54,428 nucleotides of DNA from Malikia spinosa (GTDB taxonomy: Bacteria; Pseudomonadota; Gammaproteobacteria; Burkholderiales; Burkholderiaceae_C), in assembly GCF_002980625.1 (NCBI RefSeq), contig NZ_PVLR01000017.1, positions 1-54,428 on the forward strand, written 5' to 3'. This document shows, piece after piece, positions 33,847-43,879 of the stretch (positions are counted from its first letter, which is position 1; the number at the start of each line of letters is the position of its first letter). Below the pieces are notes generated by a model. The model did no database searches. It was not told the DNA's origin and saw nothing but the letters and a program-made list of their open reading frames with translations. A program made the translations under genes and the position numbers.

Positions 33847-34770
33847 ATGAACCTGCCCACATCAAGCCCGACGCCCACGACAAGCCGGGCTGGCAAATCC
33901 CGCTTCCGCCATGTGGCGCTGGTAGGCAAGTATCACGCGGTCGGCTCGCGTGATGCACTCGAGCGCATGGCGCATTTCCTGCACGGCATGGGTTGCGAGG
34001 TGTCGATCGAGCGCGAGACCGCGCAGAACACCGGTCTGACGCAGTACAACAGCCTGTCCGCCAGTGGCATCGGCACCTCATGCGACCTGGCGCTCGTGAT
34101 GGGGGGTGACGGTACCATGCTCGGCATCGGACGCAAGCTGGCGCGCTTTGGCGTGCCAGTGGTCGGCATCAACCAGGGCCGGCTCGGCTTCATCACCGAC
34201 ATCCCGTTCGCCGACTTCGAGACCCATCTGCGCCCGATCCTGCGCGGCGAATACGAGGAGGATCATCGCAGCCTGATCCATGCCAGCGTCTGGCGCGACG
34301 GCGACTGCGTGTTCGATACCGTCGCGATCAACGACGTGGTGGTCAACCGCGGCGGCGCACCGAGCATGATCGAGCTGCGGGTCGAGGTCGATGGCCGCTT
34401 CGTCGCCAATCAGCGCGCCGACGGCCTGATCATTGCCTCGCCAACCGGCTCGACTGCCTATACCCTGTCGGTGGGCGGCTCGCTGTTGCATCCGGCGATC
34501 GACGGCTGGATCATGGCGCCGATCGCGCCGCACACGCTGTCGAACCGCCCGATCGTGCTGCCGGCCAGCGGCGAGATCGCGCTGGTGCTGGTCAACGGAC
34601 GCGACGCCAGCGCCAATTTCGACATGCAGACTTTCACCAGCCTGTTGCACGGCGATCGTATAACGGTGCGGCGCGCACCCTACAAGCTCTGCCTGCTGCA
34701 TCCCAAGGGCTGGAGCTATTTCGACACCTTGCGCAAGAAACTGCACTGGAATGAAGGAATGACCACATGA
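33847..34770 (+). CDS. nadK: NAD kinase
   Basis: Phosphorylates NAD to NADP. The 307-residue product has the family motifs GGDGTML near residues 87-93 and the NE/D-type loop [17 protein letters not shown] near 207. The N-terminal 20 residues are low-complexity ([12 protein letters not shown]). The ATG at 33847 was chosen; GAGG lies directly against it, which leaves almost no room for a normal ribosome site, and only 29 bases separate it from the divergent hrcA start, so the mRNA leader must be very short. It overlaps recN by four bases (ATGA). Confidence 0.93.
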   Translation: MNLPTSSPTPTTSRAGKSRFRHVALVGKYHAVGSRDALERMAHFLHGMGCEVSIERETAQNTGLTQYNSLSASGIGTSCDLALVMGGDGTMLGIGRKLARFGVPVVGINQGRLGFITDIPFADFETHLRPILRGEYEEDHRSLIHASVWRDGDCVFDTVAINDVVVNRGGAPSMIELRVEVDGRFVANQRADGLIIASPTGSTAYTLSVGGSLLHPAIDGWIMAPIAPHTLSNRPIVLPASGEIALVLVNGRDASANFDMQTFTSLLHGDRITVRRAPYKLCLLHPKGWSYFDTLRKKLHWNEGMTT

Positions 34771-36416
34771 GCCTGCGCCGCATGTCCCTGCGCGATTTCG
34801 TGATCGTGCGGGCCCTGGACCTGGAGCTCGAAACCGGCTTTACCGTGCTGACCGGCGAAACCGGCGCCGGCAAGTCGATCCTGATCGATGCGCTGCAGTT
34901 CGCCCTCGGCGCACGCGCCGATGCCGGCGTGGTGCGCGAGGGTGCGCCGCGCTGCGAGATCGCGGCCGAGTTCGACCTGTCGGAGCTGGCGCAGCAATGG
35001 CTGGACGAGAACGGCTTTGCGATCGAACCCGGCGAAGCGCTGCTGCTCAAGCGCAGCCTGGACAGCCAGGGCCGCAGCCGGGCCTGGATCAACGGCAGCG
35101 TGGCGACGGTGGCCCAGCTCAAGGCCCTGGCCGAGGAACTGGTCGACATCCACGGTCAGCATGCCTGGCAGAGCCTGACCCGGCCCGACGCGGTGCGCCA
35201 GTTGCTCGACGACTACGGTCGCATCTCAAGCAGCGAACTGCGCGGACTCTGGGCTGACTGGCGTCAGGCGCTGCACGCGCTCGAGCAGGCACGGCAGCAG
35301 CAAGCCACGCTGCAGCAGGAACGCGAGCGGCTGCAATGGCAGCTCGGGGAGCTGGCCAAGCTGGCTCCGGCCGCGGGCGAATGGGACGAGCTCAATCTGC
35401 AGCATGGCCGGCTGGCCCATGCGCAGGGTCTGATGGATGCCGCGCGCAGCGCGCTGCAGGCACTCGACGAGGAGGAAGGCGGCGCAACCCAGCTGCTGCA
35501 CCGCGCGCTGCAGGCGCTGCAGGAACAGCAGCATATCGAGCCGCGCTACGGCGAGATCGCGGCCGTGCTGCAGAGCGCGCTGGCCCAGGTCGAGGATGCC
35601 TGCCACGACCTGCAACACCATGCCGACCCGACCGAGCTCGACCCGGGCGCGCTCGAGCTGCTCGACCAGCGGCTGGCGCAGTGGCTGTCGCTGGCCAGGC
35701 GCTTTCGCTGCCAGCCCGAGGAACTGCCCGAGCGGCTGGCGCAGTGGCAGCGCCAGCTCGCCGAGCTCGACCGCAGCAGCGACCTTGATGCGCTGCAGCT
35801 GGCCGAACGGCGCGCGCAGCAGGCCCTGCTCAAGGCCGCCAGCAAGGTCAGCACCGCGCGTGAGCAAGCCGCCGTCCAGCTGTCGCAGGCCATCACGGCC
35901 GCGATGCAGGGTCTGGGCATGGCGGGCGGGCGCTTCGAAGCCCGGCTCGTGCCGCTGCCCGAGCCGCAGGCGCATGGAATGGAGAACGTCGAGTTCCTGG
36001 TCGCCGGCCACCCAGGCAGCACGCCGCGACCGGTCGGCAAGGTGGCCTCGGGCGGCGAGCTCTCGCGCATCGCGCTGGCGATCTCGGTCACGACCAGCCA
36101 GCTCGGCCAGGCGCCAACCTTGATCTTCGACGAGGTCGACAGCGGCATCGGTGGCGCCGTGGCACAGACCGTGGGCCGACTCATGCGCCAGCTGGGACAG
36201 GACCGCCAGGTGCTGGCTGTGACCCACCTGCCCCAGGTGGCGGCGAGCGCCGACCACCATCTGTTCGTCTCCAAGCGGCAGGATGATCAAGGCACGGCGA
36301 GCGAGGTGCGCGCGATTGCGGACGAGACCCGCGTGCAGGAACTCGCGCGCATGCTGGGCGGCGACAAGCTGTCGGACGCGTCGCTGGCGCACGCCCGTGA
36401 GATGCTGTTGCCATGA
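34767..36416 (+). CDS. recN: DNA repair protein RecN
   Basis: SMC-like ATPase for double-strand break repair. The 549-residue protein has Walker [15 protein letters not shown] near residue 30, a long charged coiled coil from about 150 to 390, the ABC signature [13 protein letters not shown], Walker [14 protein letters not shown] and a D-loop. It overlaps nadK and rapZ by four bases on each side, so nadK-recN-rapZ form one translationally coupled unit. Confidence 0.95.
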   Translation: MSLRRMSLRDFVIVRALDLELETGFTVLTGETGAGKSILIDALQFALGARADAGVVREGAPRCEIAAEFDLSELAQQWLDENGFAIEPGEALLLKRSLDSQGRSRAWINGSVATVAQLKALAEELVDIHGQHAWQSLTRPDAVRQLLDDYGRISSSELRGLWADWRQALHALEQARQQQATLQQERERLQWQLGELAKLAPAAGEWDELNLQHGRLAHAQGLMDAARSALQALDEEEGGATQLLHRALQALQEQQHIEPRYGEIAAVLQSALAQVEDACHDLQHHADPTELDPGALELLDQRLAQWLSLARRFRCQPEELPERLAQWQRQLAELDRSSDLDALQLAERRAQQALLKAASKVSTAREQAAVQLSQAITAAMQGLGMAGGRFEARLVPLPEPQAHGMENVEFLVAGHPGSTPRPVGKVASGGELSRIALAISVTTSQLGQAPTLIFDEVDSGIGGAVAQTVGRLMRQLGQDRQVLAVTHLPQVAASADHHLFVSKRQDDQGTASEVRAIADETRVQELARMLGGDKLSDASLAHAREMLLP

Positions 36417-37303
36417 AACAAAAATCCAAGATGCAGCTGGTGCTGATCACCGGCATGTCGGGCTCGGGCAAATCGGTCGCGCTGCACGCGCTCGAGGACG
36501 CGGGCTTCTACTGCGTCGACAACCTGCCGCCCGAACTGCTGGCGGACTTCATCGCGATCGAGCGCGAACACCGGGCCGACCGGGTCGCGATCGCGATCGA
36601 CGTGCGCAGCGCCAAATCGCTGCCGGGCATGCCGGCGCAGATCCAGAAGCTGCGCAAGGGCGGCCAGCCGCTGACCGTGCTGTTCCTGGACGCGACCACC
36701 GACACCCTGGTGCGGCGCTTTTCCGAAACCAGGCGACTGCATCCGCTGTCGATGCGCGACAGTCAGGACCAGCGCCGGGCCCTGATCGAGGCGATCGAGC
36801 ATGAGCGGGAGCTGCTGTCCGAGCTGCGCGAATATTCGCTCGTGATCGACACCAGCCAGCTCAAGGCTTCACATCTGCGCACGGAAGTTCGCAAGCTGCT
36901 CGACCATGAACCGAATTCGCTGACGCTGGTGTTCGAGTCCTTCGGCTTCAAGCGCGGCGTACCGATGGATGCCGACTTCGTGTTCGATGTGCGCATGCTG
37001 CCCAATCCGCACTATGAACCCGAGCTCAGGCCGCTGACCGGGCTGGACGCTCCGGTGGCCAATTTCCTGAGCGTGGAGCCCGAAGTGCAGGCGATGCAGG
37101 CCCAGATCATCGATTTCGTCGAACGCTGGCTGCCGTCGATGGTGCGCGATCATCGCAGCTATGTCACGGTCGCGATCGGTTGCACCGGCGGCCAGCATCG
37201 CTCGACCTATCTGGTGGAAGAACTGGCGATGCATTTCTCGCCGCGCTGGACGGTGCGCCGTCGCCACCGCGAGCTCGACGCGATCAAGCACGCCGGGCCT
37301 TGA
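36413..37303 (+). CDS. rapZ: RNase adapter RapZ
   Basis: P-loop protein of the YvcJ/RapZ family, in enterobacteria the adapter that directs RNase E to the GlmZ small RNA and so controls glucosamine-6-phosphate synthesis; other roles are likely in betaproteobacteria. The 296-residue protein has Walker A GMSGSGKS near residue 15, the DNLPPELL segment, a DxRS (DVRSAKSL) and the C-terminal [13 protein letters not shown]-like signature ([20 protein letters not shown]). The start ATGAAACAA overlaps the recN stop; MQLVLITG 18 bases later is an alternative. Confidence 0.92.
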   Translation: MKQKSKMQLVLITGMSGSGKSVALHALEDAGFYCVDNLPPELLADFIAIEREHRADRVAIAIDVRSAKSLPGMPAQIQKLRKGGQPLTVLFLDATTDTLVRRFSETRRLHPLSMRDSQDQRRALIEAIEHERELLSELREYSLVIDTSQLKASHLRTEVRKLLDHEPNSLTLVFESFGFKRGVPMDADFVFDVRMLPNPHYEPELRPLTGLDAPVANFLSVEPEVQAMQAQIIDFVERWLPSMVRDHRSYVTVAIGCTGGQHRSTYLVEELAMHFSPRWTVRRRHRELDAIKHAGP

Positions 37304-37345
37304 AACCGAGGCTGGCCTGATCCTGCGCCAGAAGGCAGCGCCGGA

Positions 37346-38440
37346 TCAAGCCGGCAACAGGCGCTCGAGCAGGCTGCGCAGCGGCGCTGGCAGGCCGAGG
37401 TCGAGATCGGACTGATGCTGCACCCAGAGCCCAGGCGCAGCACAAGCCGAACCTGGCGCCTCCTGCAGCGCCGCCGACCAGTCGAGTTCCAGCGGACGCA
37501 GCACCAGATCGCGGTGCGTGAGCGTGTGACGCAGGGTTTCATGCTCCTGGCGCAAGGCCGGCTCGCCGCCGAACGCCGCCAGGCCTTCAGCGCGCGAGCC
37601 ATAGGTCGGCAGACTGTAGAGACCGGCCCAGATGCCCTCGGCCGGCCGGCGTTCCAGCCAGACCGCGCCATCGGGCCGGCGCAGCAGCAGCCACCACCAT
37701 TCGACCGTGCTGCGCTTGAGCTTGCGCGTGCGGACCGGGAATTCGCCGGTCCTGGCCTGCGCGCTGGCCAGACACAGACCGGTGCCGGGACAGGCAGCAC
37801 AGTCGGGCTTGCTGCGCGAGCACAGGCTTGAGCCCAGGTCCATCAGGCCCTGGGTCCAGGCCACCATCTCGTCATGACTCGGCGCGGCAGGCAGCAGGTC
37901 CTGCGCCAGCGCCCAGAGCCGGCGCTCCTGCGCCAGCGTGGCCAGGTCGCCGTCGAAGGCCAGCAGCCGTGACAGCACGCGCTTGACATTGCCGTCGAGG
38001 ATGGAGATCCGCTCGCCGAAACAGAAAGCCGCGATCGCCGCTGCGGTCGAGCGGCCGATGCCGGGCAGGGTCTGCAGCTGCTCGGCGCTGGCCGGGAAGG
38101 CACCGCCCCATTGCTCGACCACGGCCTGGGCGCAGCGATGCAGGTTGCGCGCGCGGCTGTAATAGCCCAGCCCGCTCCAGAGCGCCAGCACTGCCTCCTG
38201 CGGCGCGGCGGCCAGGGTGCGGACATCGGGAAAACGCTCAAGGAAGCGCGAGTAATAGCCCAGCACGGTCGTGACCTGGGTCTGCTGCAGCATGATCTCG
38301 GACAGCCAGACCCGGTAGGGATCGCGCGTGCCCTGCCAGGGCAGGCCACTGCGGCCATGGCGGCGCTGCCACTCGACCAGGCGCGGGAAGAAAAGAAGGG
38401 GCGAAGCGGTCAGCGAGGGGGCGGAAGCGGCGAGCGGCAT
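37346..38440 (-). CDS. mutY: A/G-specific adenine glycosylase
   Basis: Removes adenine mispaired with 8-oxoguanine. The 364-residue protein has the helix-hairpin-helix LPGIGRSTAAAIAAFCF, the catalytic Asp region (ILDGNVKRVL), and the four [4Fe-4S] cysteines in the spacing C-x6-C-x2-C-x5-C (CSRSKPDCAACPGTGLC). The C-terminal part is the NUDIX-like 8-oxoG recognition domain (WWWLLLRRPDG...HTLTHRDLVL). The start at ATG 38440 was chosen; a TTG at 38473 in frame would overlap mutM. Together with mutM just upstream it forms a two-gene oxidative-damage repair unit. Confidence 0.93.
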   Translation of the reverse strand: MPLAASAPSLTASPLLFFPRLVEWQRRHGRSGLPWQGTRDPYRVWLSEIMLQQTQVTTVLGYYSRFLERFPDVRTLAAAPQEAVLALWSGLGYYSRARNLHRCAQAVVEQWGGAFPASAEQLQTLPGIGRSTAAAIAAFCFGERISILDGNVKRVLSRLLAFDGDLATLAQERRLWALAQDLLPAAPSHDEMVAWTQGLMDLGSSLCSRSKPDCAACPGTGLCLASAQARTGEFPVRTRKLKRSTVEWWWLLLRRPDGAVWLERRPAEGIWAGLYSLPTYGSRAEGLAAFGGEPALRQEHETLRHTLTHRDLVLRPLELDWSAALQEAPGSACAAPGLWVQHQSDLDLGLPAPLRSLLERLLPA

Positions 38441-38457
38441 GAAAAAAGATGAGGCAA

Positions 38458-39273
38458 TCAGGAAGTCTGGCAATCCGGGCAGAAGAAGGTTGAACGCTGC
38501 CCCTGGCGCAGGGTCTGGATGGTAGCGCCACAGGCCCGGCAGGGCAGGCCCGCGCGGTCGTAGACCATGGCTTCGAGCTGGAAATAGCCGGACTTGCCCT
38601 CGGCACTCGAGAAGTCCTTCAGCGTGCTGCCGCCCTGCTCGAGCGCGCGCGCCAGCACCGACCGGATCGCGCCGTGCAGGCGTTCGGCCCGGACCTGGCT
38701 CAGGCCGGATGCGCTCAAGGTCGGCGCGATGCCAGCGGCAAACAGCGCCTCGGAAGCATAGATATTGCCGACCCCGACCACGATGTCACCGGCCAGCAAC
38801 ACCTGCTTGATCGCGGAGCGACGCGCCTGCAGCGCCTGCCAGAACGCGAGCGGCTCGAAACCAGGCCCGAGCGGCTCGACACCCAGATGCCCCAGCAGCT
38901 TGCGCGCGACCGGATCAGCCTCGGATTCAGCCCAGACCACGGCACCGAAGCGGCGCGGGTCATGCAGCCGCAGCCGGCCCTGGCTGGTCACGAGCTCGAA
39001 ATGATCATGCGGACCAGCCGCTGGCAGCTGGTCGGCAAAAGCCAGGCTGCCCGACATGCCCAGATGGATCAGCAGCAGGCCATGATCGAGGTCGAGCAGC
39101 AGGTATTTGCCGCGCCGGCGCACCCGCAACACCTGGCGGCCCTGCAGCGCTGCCGGCGCTAGACCCAGGGGCCAGCGCAAGGGCTTGCCGATCGCGGCGG
39201 ACTCGATGCGGGCGCCAGCGATGCGGTCGGCAAAGCTCAGCCGGGTGACTTCGACTTCGGGCAATTCGGGCAT
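38458..39273 (-). CDS. mutM: Formamidopyrimidine-DNA glycosylase
   Basis: Excises 8-oxoguanine and other oxidised purines. The 271-residue protein has the catalytic N-terminus MPELPEVEV (Pro2, Glu3), the central LHRILGM-like region with HLGMSGSL, and the C-terminal zinc finger CxxC-x16-CxxC ([10 protein letters not shown]...FFCPDC). It ends 17 bases before the mutY start, so the two genes are probably one operon. It diverges from the TPR-protein gene. Confidence 0.96.
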   Translation of the reverse strand: MPELPEVEVTRLSFADRIAGARIESAAIGKPLRWPLGLAPAALQGRQVLRVRRRGKYLLLDLDHGLLLIHLGMSGSLAFADQLPAAGPHDHFELVTSQGRLRLHDPRRFGAVVWAESEADPVARKLLGHLGVEPLGPGFEPLAFWQALQARRSAIKQVLLAGDIVVGVGNIYASEALFAAGIAPTLSASGLSQVRAERLHGAIRSVLARALEQGGSTLKDFSSAEGKSGYFQLEAMVYDRAGLPCRACGATIQTLRQGQRSTFFCPDCQTS

Positions 39274-39331
39274 GGAAAATGGTAGGGCGCAGGGTCGGAC
39301 AGGGGAACAGGGCTTCCATTATCATGGGCCG

Positions 39332-41161
39332 ATGGACAGCCCCGCTCTGACGCGCCGTCGCGCACCCTCCTCGCCTCCTTGCACTGTTCCTCCCATGACG
39401 GGTGGGAAGCTGGCCTCCATCAGCGCCGCGTTGGCACTGGCCATGCTGGCCTGGGGCGGCTCGGCGCAGGCAGCCAATCCCAAGCCACCCGGCACCCAGC
39501 CCCAAGCCCTGCCAGCGCTGAAAGCCCCGGCGGATTCGGGCATGGGCGGCGAGCTGCTCTACCAGCTGTTGATCAGCGAGTTGCAGATCACCCAGGGCCA
39601 GCCTGGCGCGGGTTTCAGCCTGACGCTCGATGCCGCGCGCAAGATGCGGCGGCCCGAACTGTTCCAGCGTGCGATCCAGATCGCCCTGCAGGCACGCTCG
39701 GGCGAATCCGCGCTGCAAGCCGCGCGCGCCTGGACCGAAACGCTGCCGCGCTCGGCCGAAGCGCAGCGCGTGGTGCTGCAACTGGCGCTGGCGCTGGACC
39801 GCCCGGCCGACATCGCCCCGCCCTTGCGCTCGCTGCTGCGCCTGACCGCGGCCGCCGAGCGCCAGCCACTGATCCTGGCGCTGCCGCAGATGCTCGCGCG
39901 CCTGAGCGACAAGACAGCGGCCCTCCAGGCCGTGACCCCACTGCTGAAGGAAGCCGGCCAGCAGCCGACCCAGGCCATGGCGGCCTGGGCCGGCCTAGGT
40001 CGACTCCAGCTCGCAGCGGGACAGAAGACCCAGGCATTCGAATCGGCGCAGCAGGCCATGGCCAGAGACCGCCGGTCGGCGCCGCCAGCCTGGCTGGCGC
40101 TGGCGCTACTCGAACAACGCCAACCGGGCGCCGACGCCCTGCTGCTGCGCTGGCTCGAGCGCGGCAACGGCGAAGACGCGAACCAGATCCGGCTTGAATA
40201 CACCCGCCTGCTGATCGAACAACGCCGCCAGCCAGAAGCCAGGGCGCAGCTCGATCTGCTGACGCGCGAGCAGGCCTCGATGGCGCAAGTCTGGCTGCTC
40301 GACGGCCTGCTCTACCTGCAGCTCGAGCAGCCGGATCAAGCGACCGCATCGCTGCAGCGCTACCTGGCCCTGCAGTCGAGCGAAGCGGGACACAACGGCC
40401 GGACCCAGGCTCAGCTGCTGCTGTCGCAGATCGCCGAGAAACAGGGCAAGCTGGATGCCGCGCTGGACTGGCTGGACCGAGTCGAGGGCCAGGAAGCCCA
40501 GGCCACCGTGCAGTCGCGTCGCGCGCTGCTGCTGGCGCGCGCCGGTCGGCTGGACGAGGCGCGCGCACAGTTGCGCGGACTGCCCGCCGAAGGCCCGGCC
40601 GACGAACGCCGCAAGCTCGTGACCGAAGCCCAGCTGCTGCGCGAGCTCGGGCATTACGCCGAAGCACTGAAGGTCTACGAGGAAGCGACGCAGCGCTTTG
40701 CTGAGGACAACGACCTGGCCTACGAGCGTGCCATGGTGGCAGAAAAGGCCGGCCACCGCGATGAAATGGAGCGCCTGCTGCGCGAACTGATCGCTCGCGC
40801 GCCCGACTACGGACACGCCTACAACGCGCTTGGCTATTCGCTGGCCGACCGCAACCAGGACCTGGACCAGGCGCGCGAATTGATCAGGCGCGCGGTGGCG
40901 CTGATTCCCGATGATCCCTTCATCCAGGACAGCCTGGGCTGGGTCGAGTTCCGGCTCGGCAACCTGGCGCAAGCCCGGCGCATCCTGCAAGCGGCCTTCG
41001 AGCGGCGGGCCGACCCCGAGATCGCCGCCCACCTGGGCGAGGTACTGTGGAGCGCCGGCCAGCACGAGGCGGCGCTGACCGTCTGGCGCCAGGGCCTGCA
41101 ACTGCAGGCAGACAACGACACCCTGCTGCGCACGCTGCAGCGCCTGCAGGTCAAGCCGTGA
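39332..41161 (+). CDS. Exported TPR-repeat protein
   Basis: A 609-residue protein with a probable signal peptide (LASISAALALAMLAW and GSAQA|ANP) and tetratricopeptide repeats through most of its length: PELFQRAIQIALQA, then an array from about residue 390 on (YAEALKVYEEATQRFAEDND, HAYNALGYSLADRNQDLDQA, FIQDSLGWVEFRLGNLAQA). It is in the position of the tetratricopeptide protein that precedes lolB in Burkholderiales and probably acts in the periplasm in outer-membrane biogenesis. The start at 39332 was chosen; ATG at 39395 gives a neater signal peptide and may be the real one. Confidence 0.75.
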   Translation: MDSPALTRRRAPSSPPCTVPPMTGGKLASISAALALAMLAWGGSAQAANPKPPGTQPQALPALKAPADSGMGGELLYQLLISELQITQGQPGAGFSLTLDAARKMRRPELFQRAIQIALQARSGESALQAARAWTETLPRSAEAQRVVLQLALALDRPADIAPPLRSLLRLTAAAERQPLILALPQMLARLSDKTAALQAVTPLLKEAGQQPTQAMAAWAGLGRLQLAAGQKTQAFESAQQAMARDRRSAPPAWLALALLEQRQPGADALLLRWLERGNGEDANQIRLEYTRLLIEQRRQPEARAQLDLLTREQASMAQVWLLDGLLYLQLEQPDQATASLQRYLALQSSEAGHNGRTQAQLLLSQIAEKQGKLDAALDWLDRVEGQEAQATVQSRRALLLARAGRLDEARAQLRGLPAEGPADERRKLVTEAQLLRELGHYAEALKVYEEATQRFAEDNDLAYERAMVAEKAGHRDEMERLLRELIARAPDYGHAYNALGYSLADRNQDLDQARELIRRAVALIPDDPFIQDSLGWVEFRLGNLAQARRILQAAFERRADPEIAAHLGEVLWSAGQHEAALTVWRQGLQLQADNDTLLRTLQRLQVKP

Positions 41162-41688
41162 CCCGCCGGATCGGCAAGGCCTGGCTCGCGGGCTGGCTCT
41201 GTGCGGCAAGCCTGCTGCTGGCCGCAGGCTGCGCGAGCCCGCCGAGCACCCCTCCGCTGTCGGCCAGCGCCACTGACCAGACCAGCAGCGGCCCCTGGAG
41301 CGGGCGGCTGTCGCTGCAGGTCGACAGCGAACCGCCACAGGGCTTCCATGCCGGCTTCGAGCTGCTTGGCAACGCACAAACCGGCGAGCTCAGGCTGTTT
41401 TCGCCGCTGGGCTCGGCGCTCGCGAGCGCGCAATGGGATGCCGGCTCGGCCTTGCTGCTGCGCGGCGACGAGCGGCGCTCCTACCCCGATATCGAATCGC
41501 TGACCGCCGCGCTGACTGGCGCGGCGCTGCCGGTCGCGACGCTGTTCGAGTGGCTGCAAGGCCGCGCGGTCGAGCTGCCAGGCTGGAGCGTGGAGCTCGG
41601 CCAGACCGACGGCCGGGTACGCGCGCGCCGGCTGGAGCCGGCTCCGACCGCGACGCTGCGCCTGATACTCGACCGCCCGCAACCCTGA
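41158..41688 (+). CDS. lolB: Outer-membrane lipoprotein LolB
   Basis: Receives lipoproteins from LolA and inserts them in the outer membrane. The 176-residue protein is itself a lipoprotein: signal peptide WLAGWLCAASLLLAAGC with lipobox LLAAGC. The mature part has GxWSGRLSLQV, FELLGNAQTGELRLFSPLG and WLQGRAVELPGW, all LolB-like. It starts with GTG overlapping the stop of the TPR gene (GTGA), so it is translationally coupled; an open frame upstream lacks similarity. Confidence 0.9.
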   Translation: MTRRIGKAWLAGWLCAASLLLAAGCASPPSTPPLSASATDQTSSGPWSGRLSLQVDSEPPQGFHAGFELLGNAQTGELRLFSPLGSALASAQWDAGSALLLRGDERRSYPDIESLTAALTGAALPVATLFEWLQGRAVELPGWSVELGQTDGRVRARRLEPAPTATLRLILDRPQP

Positions 41689-41706
41689 AATCCGTTCCCT
41701 CTATAT

Positions 41707-42570
41707 ATGTCGCTGCGTCAATTGCTGGACGTGCCTGCACCGGCCAAGCTCAACCTCTTCCTGCACATCACCGGCCGCCGCGCCGACGGCTACCACCTGC
41801 TGCAATCGGTCTTCATGCTGATCGACTGGTGCGACACCCTGCATTTCGAGCGGCGTGCGGGCGGCGTCATCAGCCGCGAGGACATTGGCGACAGCGGCCC
41901 AGCCCTGCCGGAGCAGGATCTGGTCGTGCGCGCCGCACAGGCGCTGCAACAGGCCACCGGCTGCGAATGGGGCGCGCATATTGCGCTCGACAAGCAGATT
42001 CCGCAGGAAGCCGGCATGGGCGGCGGCTCGAGCGACGCGGCCAGCTGCCTGCTGGCGCTCAATCGGCTCTGGGGCCTGAAGCTGCCGCTCGAGCAACTGA
42101 TGCAGATCGGGCTGCAGTTGGGCGCCGACGTGCCCTTCTTCCTGGGCGGGGACAACGCCTGGGTCGAGGGTGTGGGTGAGCAGTTGACCCCGATAGCGCT
42201 GCCAGCCGCCGAGTTCCTGGTGCTCAAGCCGCCGACCGGCGCCTCGACGCCAAAAATTTTTCAGAGTCCGGCGTTGAAACGCGACAGTTCCTGTTCTACA
42301 ATCGAAGACTTCGTTGCAAGCGCTTGTGTTTTCAGTCATGGACACAACGACCTGCAGCCGGTCGCAACCGATCTCTGCCCCGACATCAAAATCGGACTGG
42401 ATTGGTTAAAAAACCAGAATTTATCTGGTAGAATGACGGGCTCAGGCAGCGCGCTGTTTGCACCAGCAAGTCAAGCAAGTGTTGTAGATATTACGACATT
42501 GCCAGCAAACTGGATAGCAAGAAGCTGCAAGAATTTGTTTGAACATCCTCTCAAACAGTGGCGAAAGTAG
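41707..42570 (+). CDS. ispE: 4-diphosphocytidyl-2-C-methyl-D-erythritol kinase
   Basis: GHMP-family kinase of the non-mevalonate isoprenoid pathway. The 287-residue protein has PAPAKLNLFLHITGRRADGYH at the N-terminus (substrate loop), the ATP-binding GHMP motif PQEAGMGGGSSDAA near residue 99 and a C-terminal MTGSGSALFA loop. The last third (from about 42240) is distinctly more AT-rich than the first two thirds, with no break in the frame. It follows lolB in the usual gene order, and is followed by tRNA-Gln and prs. Confidence 0.94.
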   Translation: MSLRQLLDVPAPAKLNLFLHITGRRADGYHLLQSVFMLIDWCDTLHFERRAGGVISREDIGDSGPALPEQDLVVRAAQALQQATGCEWGAHIALDKQIPQEAGMGGGSSDAASCLLALNRLWGLKLPLEQLMQIGLQLGADVPFFLGGDNAWVEGVGEQLTPIALPAAEFLVLKPPTGASTPKIFQSPALKRDSSCSTIEDFVASACVFSHGHNDLQPVATDLCPDIKIGLDWLKNQNLSGRMTGSGSALFAPASQASVVDITTLPANWIARSCKNLFEHPLKQWRK

Positions 42571-42572
42571 AG

Positions 42573-42578
42573 TACAAT
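42573..42578 (+). promoter_or_regulatory. Candidate -10 element before tRNA-Gln
   Basis: TACAAT inside the AT-rich spacer behind ispE, 75 bases before the tRNA. A good -35 box at the right distance is not evident, so this is only a suggestion. Confidence 0.3.
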
Positions 42579-42653
42579 CTCTTTCGTTGTTTGTGAAGAG
42601 CAGATGACAAACACAACTGCATTCGGTATGTAGTGCAAACTGCAAACCCGTGT

Positions 42654-42730
42654 AGGGGAGTCGCCAAGTTGGTCAAGGCATCGGATTTTGATTCCGACAT
42701 GCGAGGGTTCGAGTCCTTCCTCCCCTGCCA
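42654..42730 (+). tRNA. tRNA-Gln (TTG)
   Basis: A 77-base cloverleaf with encoded CCA. Acceptor AGGGGAG pairs perfectly with CTCCCCT, anticodon loop TTTTGAT on the stem TCGGA/TCCGA (anticodon TTG), T arm GAGGGTTCGAGTCCTTC. The ispE-tRNA-Gln-prs order is the standard one in betaproteobacteria. Confidence 0.94.
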
Positions 42731-42744
42731 AATTTATTGTTAGC

Positions 42745-42783
42745 AAACACACAACGCGGCCTTAAAGGGCCGCATTGTGTTTC
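42745..42783 (+). terminator. Hairpin between tRNA-Gln and prs
   Basis: CACAACGCGGCC and GGCCGCATTGTG form a long stem with one internal mismatch and a 6-base loop (TTAAAG), bordered by AAAC and GTTT. It lies 15 bases behind the tRNA and 29 before prs, so it either ends tRNA transcription or acts as an attenuator or leader structure of prs. Confidence 0.6.
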
Positions 42784-42811
42784 TGAAGACCAACATTTTG
42801 CCGGGTTCTCC

Positions 42812-43789
42812 ATGCAAATCACCACGCCAGTGCAATCGCCGGATTTCATGATTTTCACGGGTAATGCCAACCCGGCACTGGCCGCTGAGATCGCTCAGCA
42901 GCTCGGTACCAGCCTGGGCCAGGCTGCCGTGGGTCGTTTCTCCGACGGCGAAGTCACGGTCGAAATCAACCAGAACGTGCGTGCCCGCGAGGTGTTCGTG
43001 GTGCAGTCCACCTGCGCCCCGACCAACGACAACCTGATGGAGCTCATCATCATGGTCGACGCGCTCAAGCGCGCCTCGGCCGAGCGCATCTCGGTTGTCA
43101 TCCCCTACTTCGGCTACGCACGCCAGGACCGTCGCCCGCGCTCGAGCCGGGTGCCGATCACGGCCAAGGTCGTGGCCAACATGCTGCAGGCCGTCGGTGT
43201 GCACCGCGTGATGACGATGGACCTGCACGCTGACCAGATCCAGGGCTTCTTCGACATTCCGGTCGACAACGTCTACGCTTCGCCGGTGCTGCTGGGTGAC
43301 CTGCGCTCCAAGAAGTACGAGGACCTGCTGGTCGTGTCGCCCGACGTCGGCGGCGTGGTGCGCGCCCGTGCACTGGCCAAGCAGCTCGGCTGCGACATGG
43401 CCATCATCGACAAGCGTCGCCCGAAGGCCAACGTGTCGGAAGTCATGCACGTGATCGGTGACATCGAAGGCCGCAACTGCGTGATCATGGATGACATGAT
43501 CGACACCGCCGGCACGCTGGTCAAGGCCGCCGAGGTGCTCAAGGAGCGCGGCGCCAAGAGCGTCTACGCCTACTGCACCCACCCGGTCTTCTCGGGCCCG
43601 GCCATCGAGCGCATCGCCAAGGGCAGCGCCCTTGACGAGGTGGTCGTGACCAACACCATTCCCTTGAGCCAGGCGGCACAAGCCTGTACCAAGATCCGCC
43701 AGGTTTCCGTGGCACCGCTGATGGCTGAAGTCATCCAGCGCATTGCCAACGGCGACTCGGTGATGGATTTGTTCGCCGAATCGAACTGA
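42812..43789 (+). CDS. prs: Ribose-phosphate pyrophosphokinase
   Basis: Makes PRPP from ribose-5-phosphate and ATP for nucleotide, histidine and tryptophan synthesis. The 325-residue protein has [16 protein letters not shown], the RQDRR loop ([20 protein letters not shown]), the metal site [20 protein letters not shown], the PRPP-binding [17 protein letters not shown] and [13 protein letters not shown]. The start [12 protein letters not shown] was chosen because the open frame before it crosses the leader hairpin. It is followed by a terminator. Confidence 0.96.
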   Translation: MQITTPVQSPDFMIFTGNANPALAAEIAQQLGTSLGQAAVGRFSDGEVTVEINQNVRAREVFVVQSTCAPTNDNLMELIIMVDALKRASAERISVVIPYFGYARQDRRPRSSRVPITAKVVANMLQAVGVHRVMTMDLHADQIQGFFDIPVDNVYASPVLLGDLRSKKYEDLLVVSPDVGGVVRARALAKQLGCDMAIIDKRRPKANVSEVMHVIGDIEGRNCVIMDDMIDTAGTLVKAAEVLKERGAKSVYAYCTHPVFSGPAIERIAKGSALDEVVVTNTIPLSQAAQACTKIRQVSVAPLMAEVIQRIANGDSVMDLFAESN

Positions 43790-43798
43790 TTCGACGAC

Positions 43799-43832
43799 AA
43801 AAAGCAGCGTCCACGCAAGTGGGCGCTTTTTC
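43799..43832 (+). terminator. Terminator of prs
   Basis: A stem with GCGTCCAC against GTGGGCGC, loop GCAA, flanked by AAAAA and TTTTT, starting 10 bases behind the prs stop. Confidence 0.8.
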
Positions 43833-43879
43833 TGTTGGGGACCGCTGGTCGCGGATGGTCCCTCTTTAAGGTAGATATC

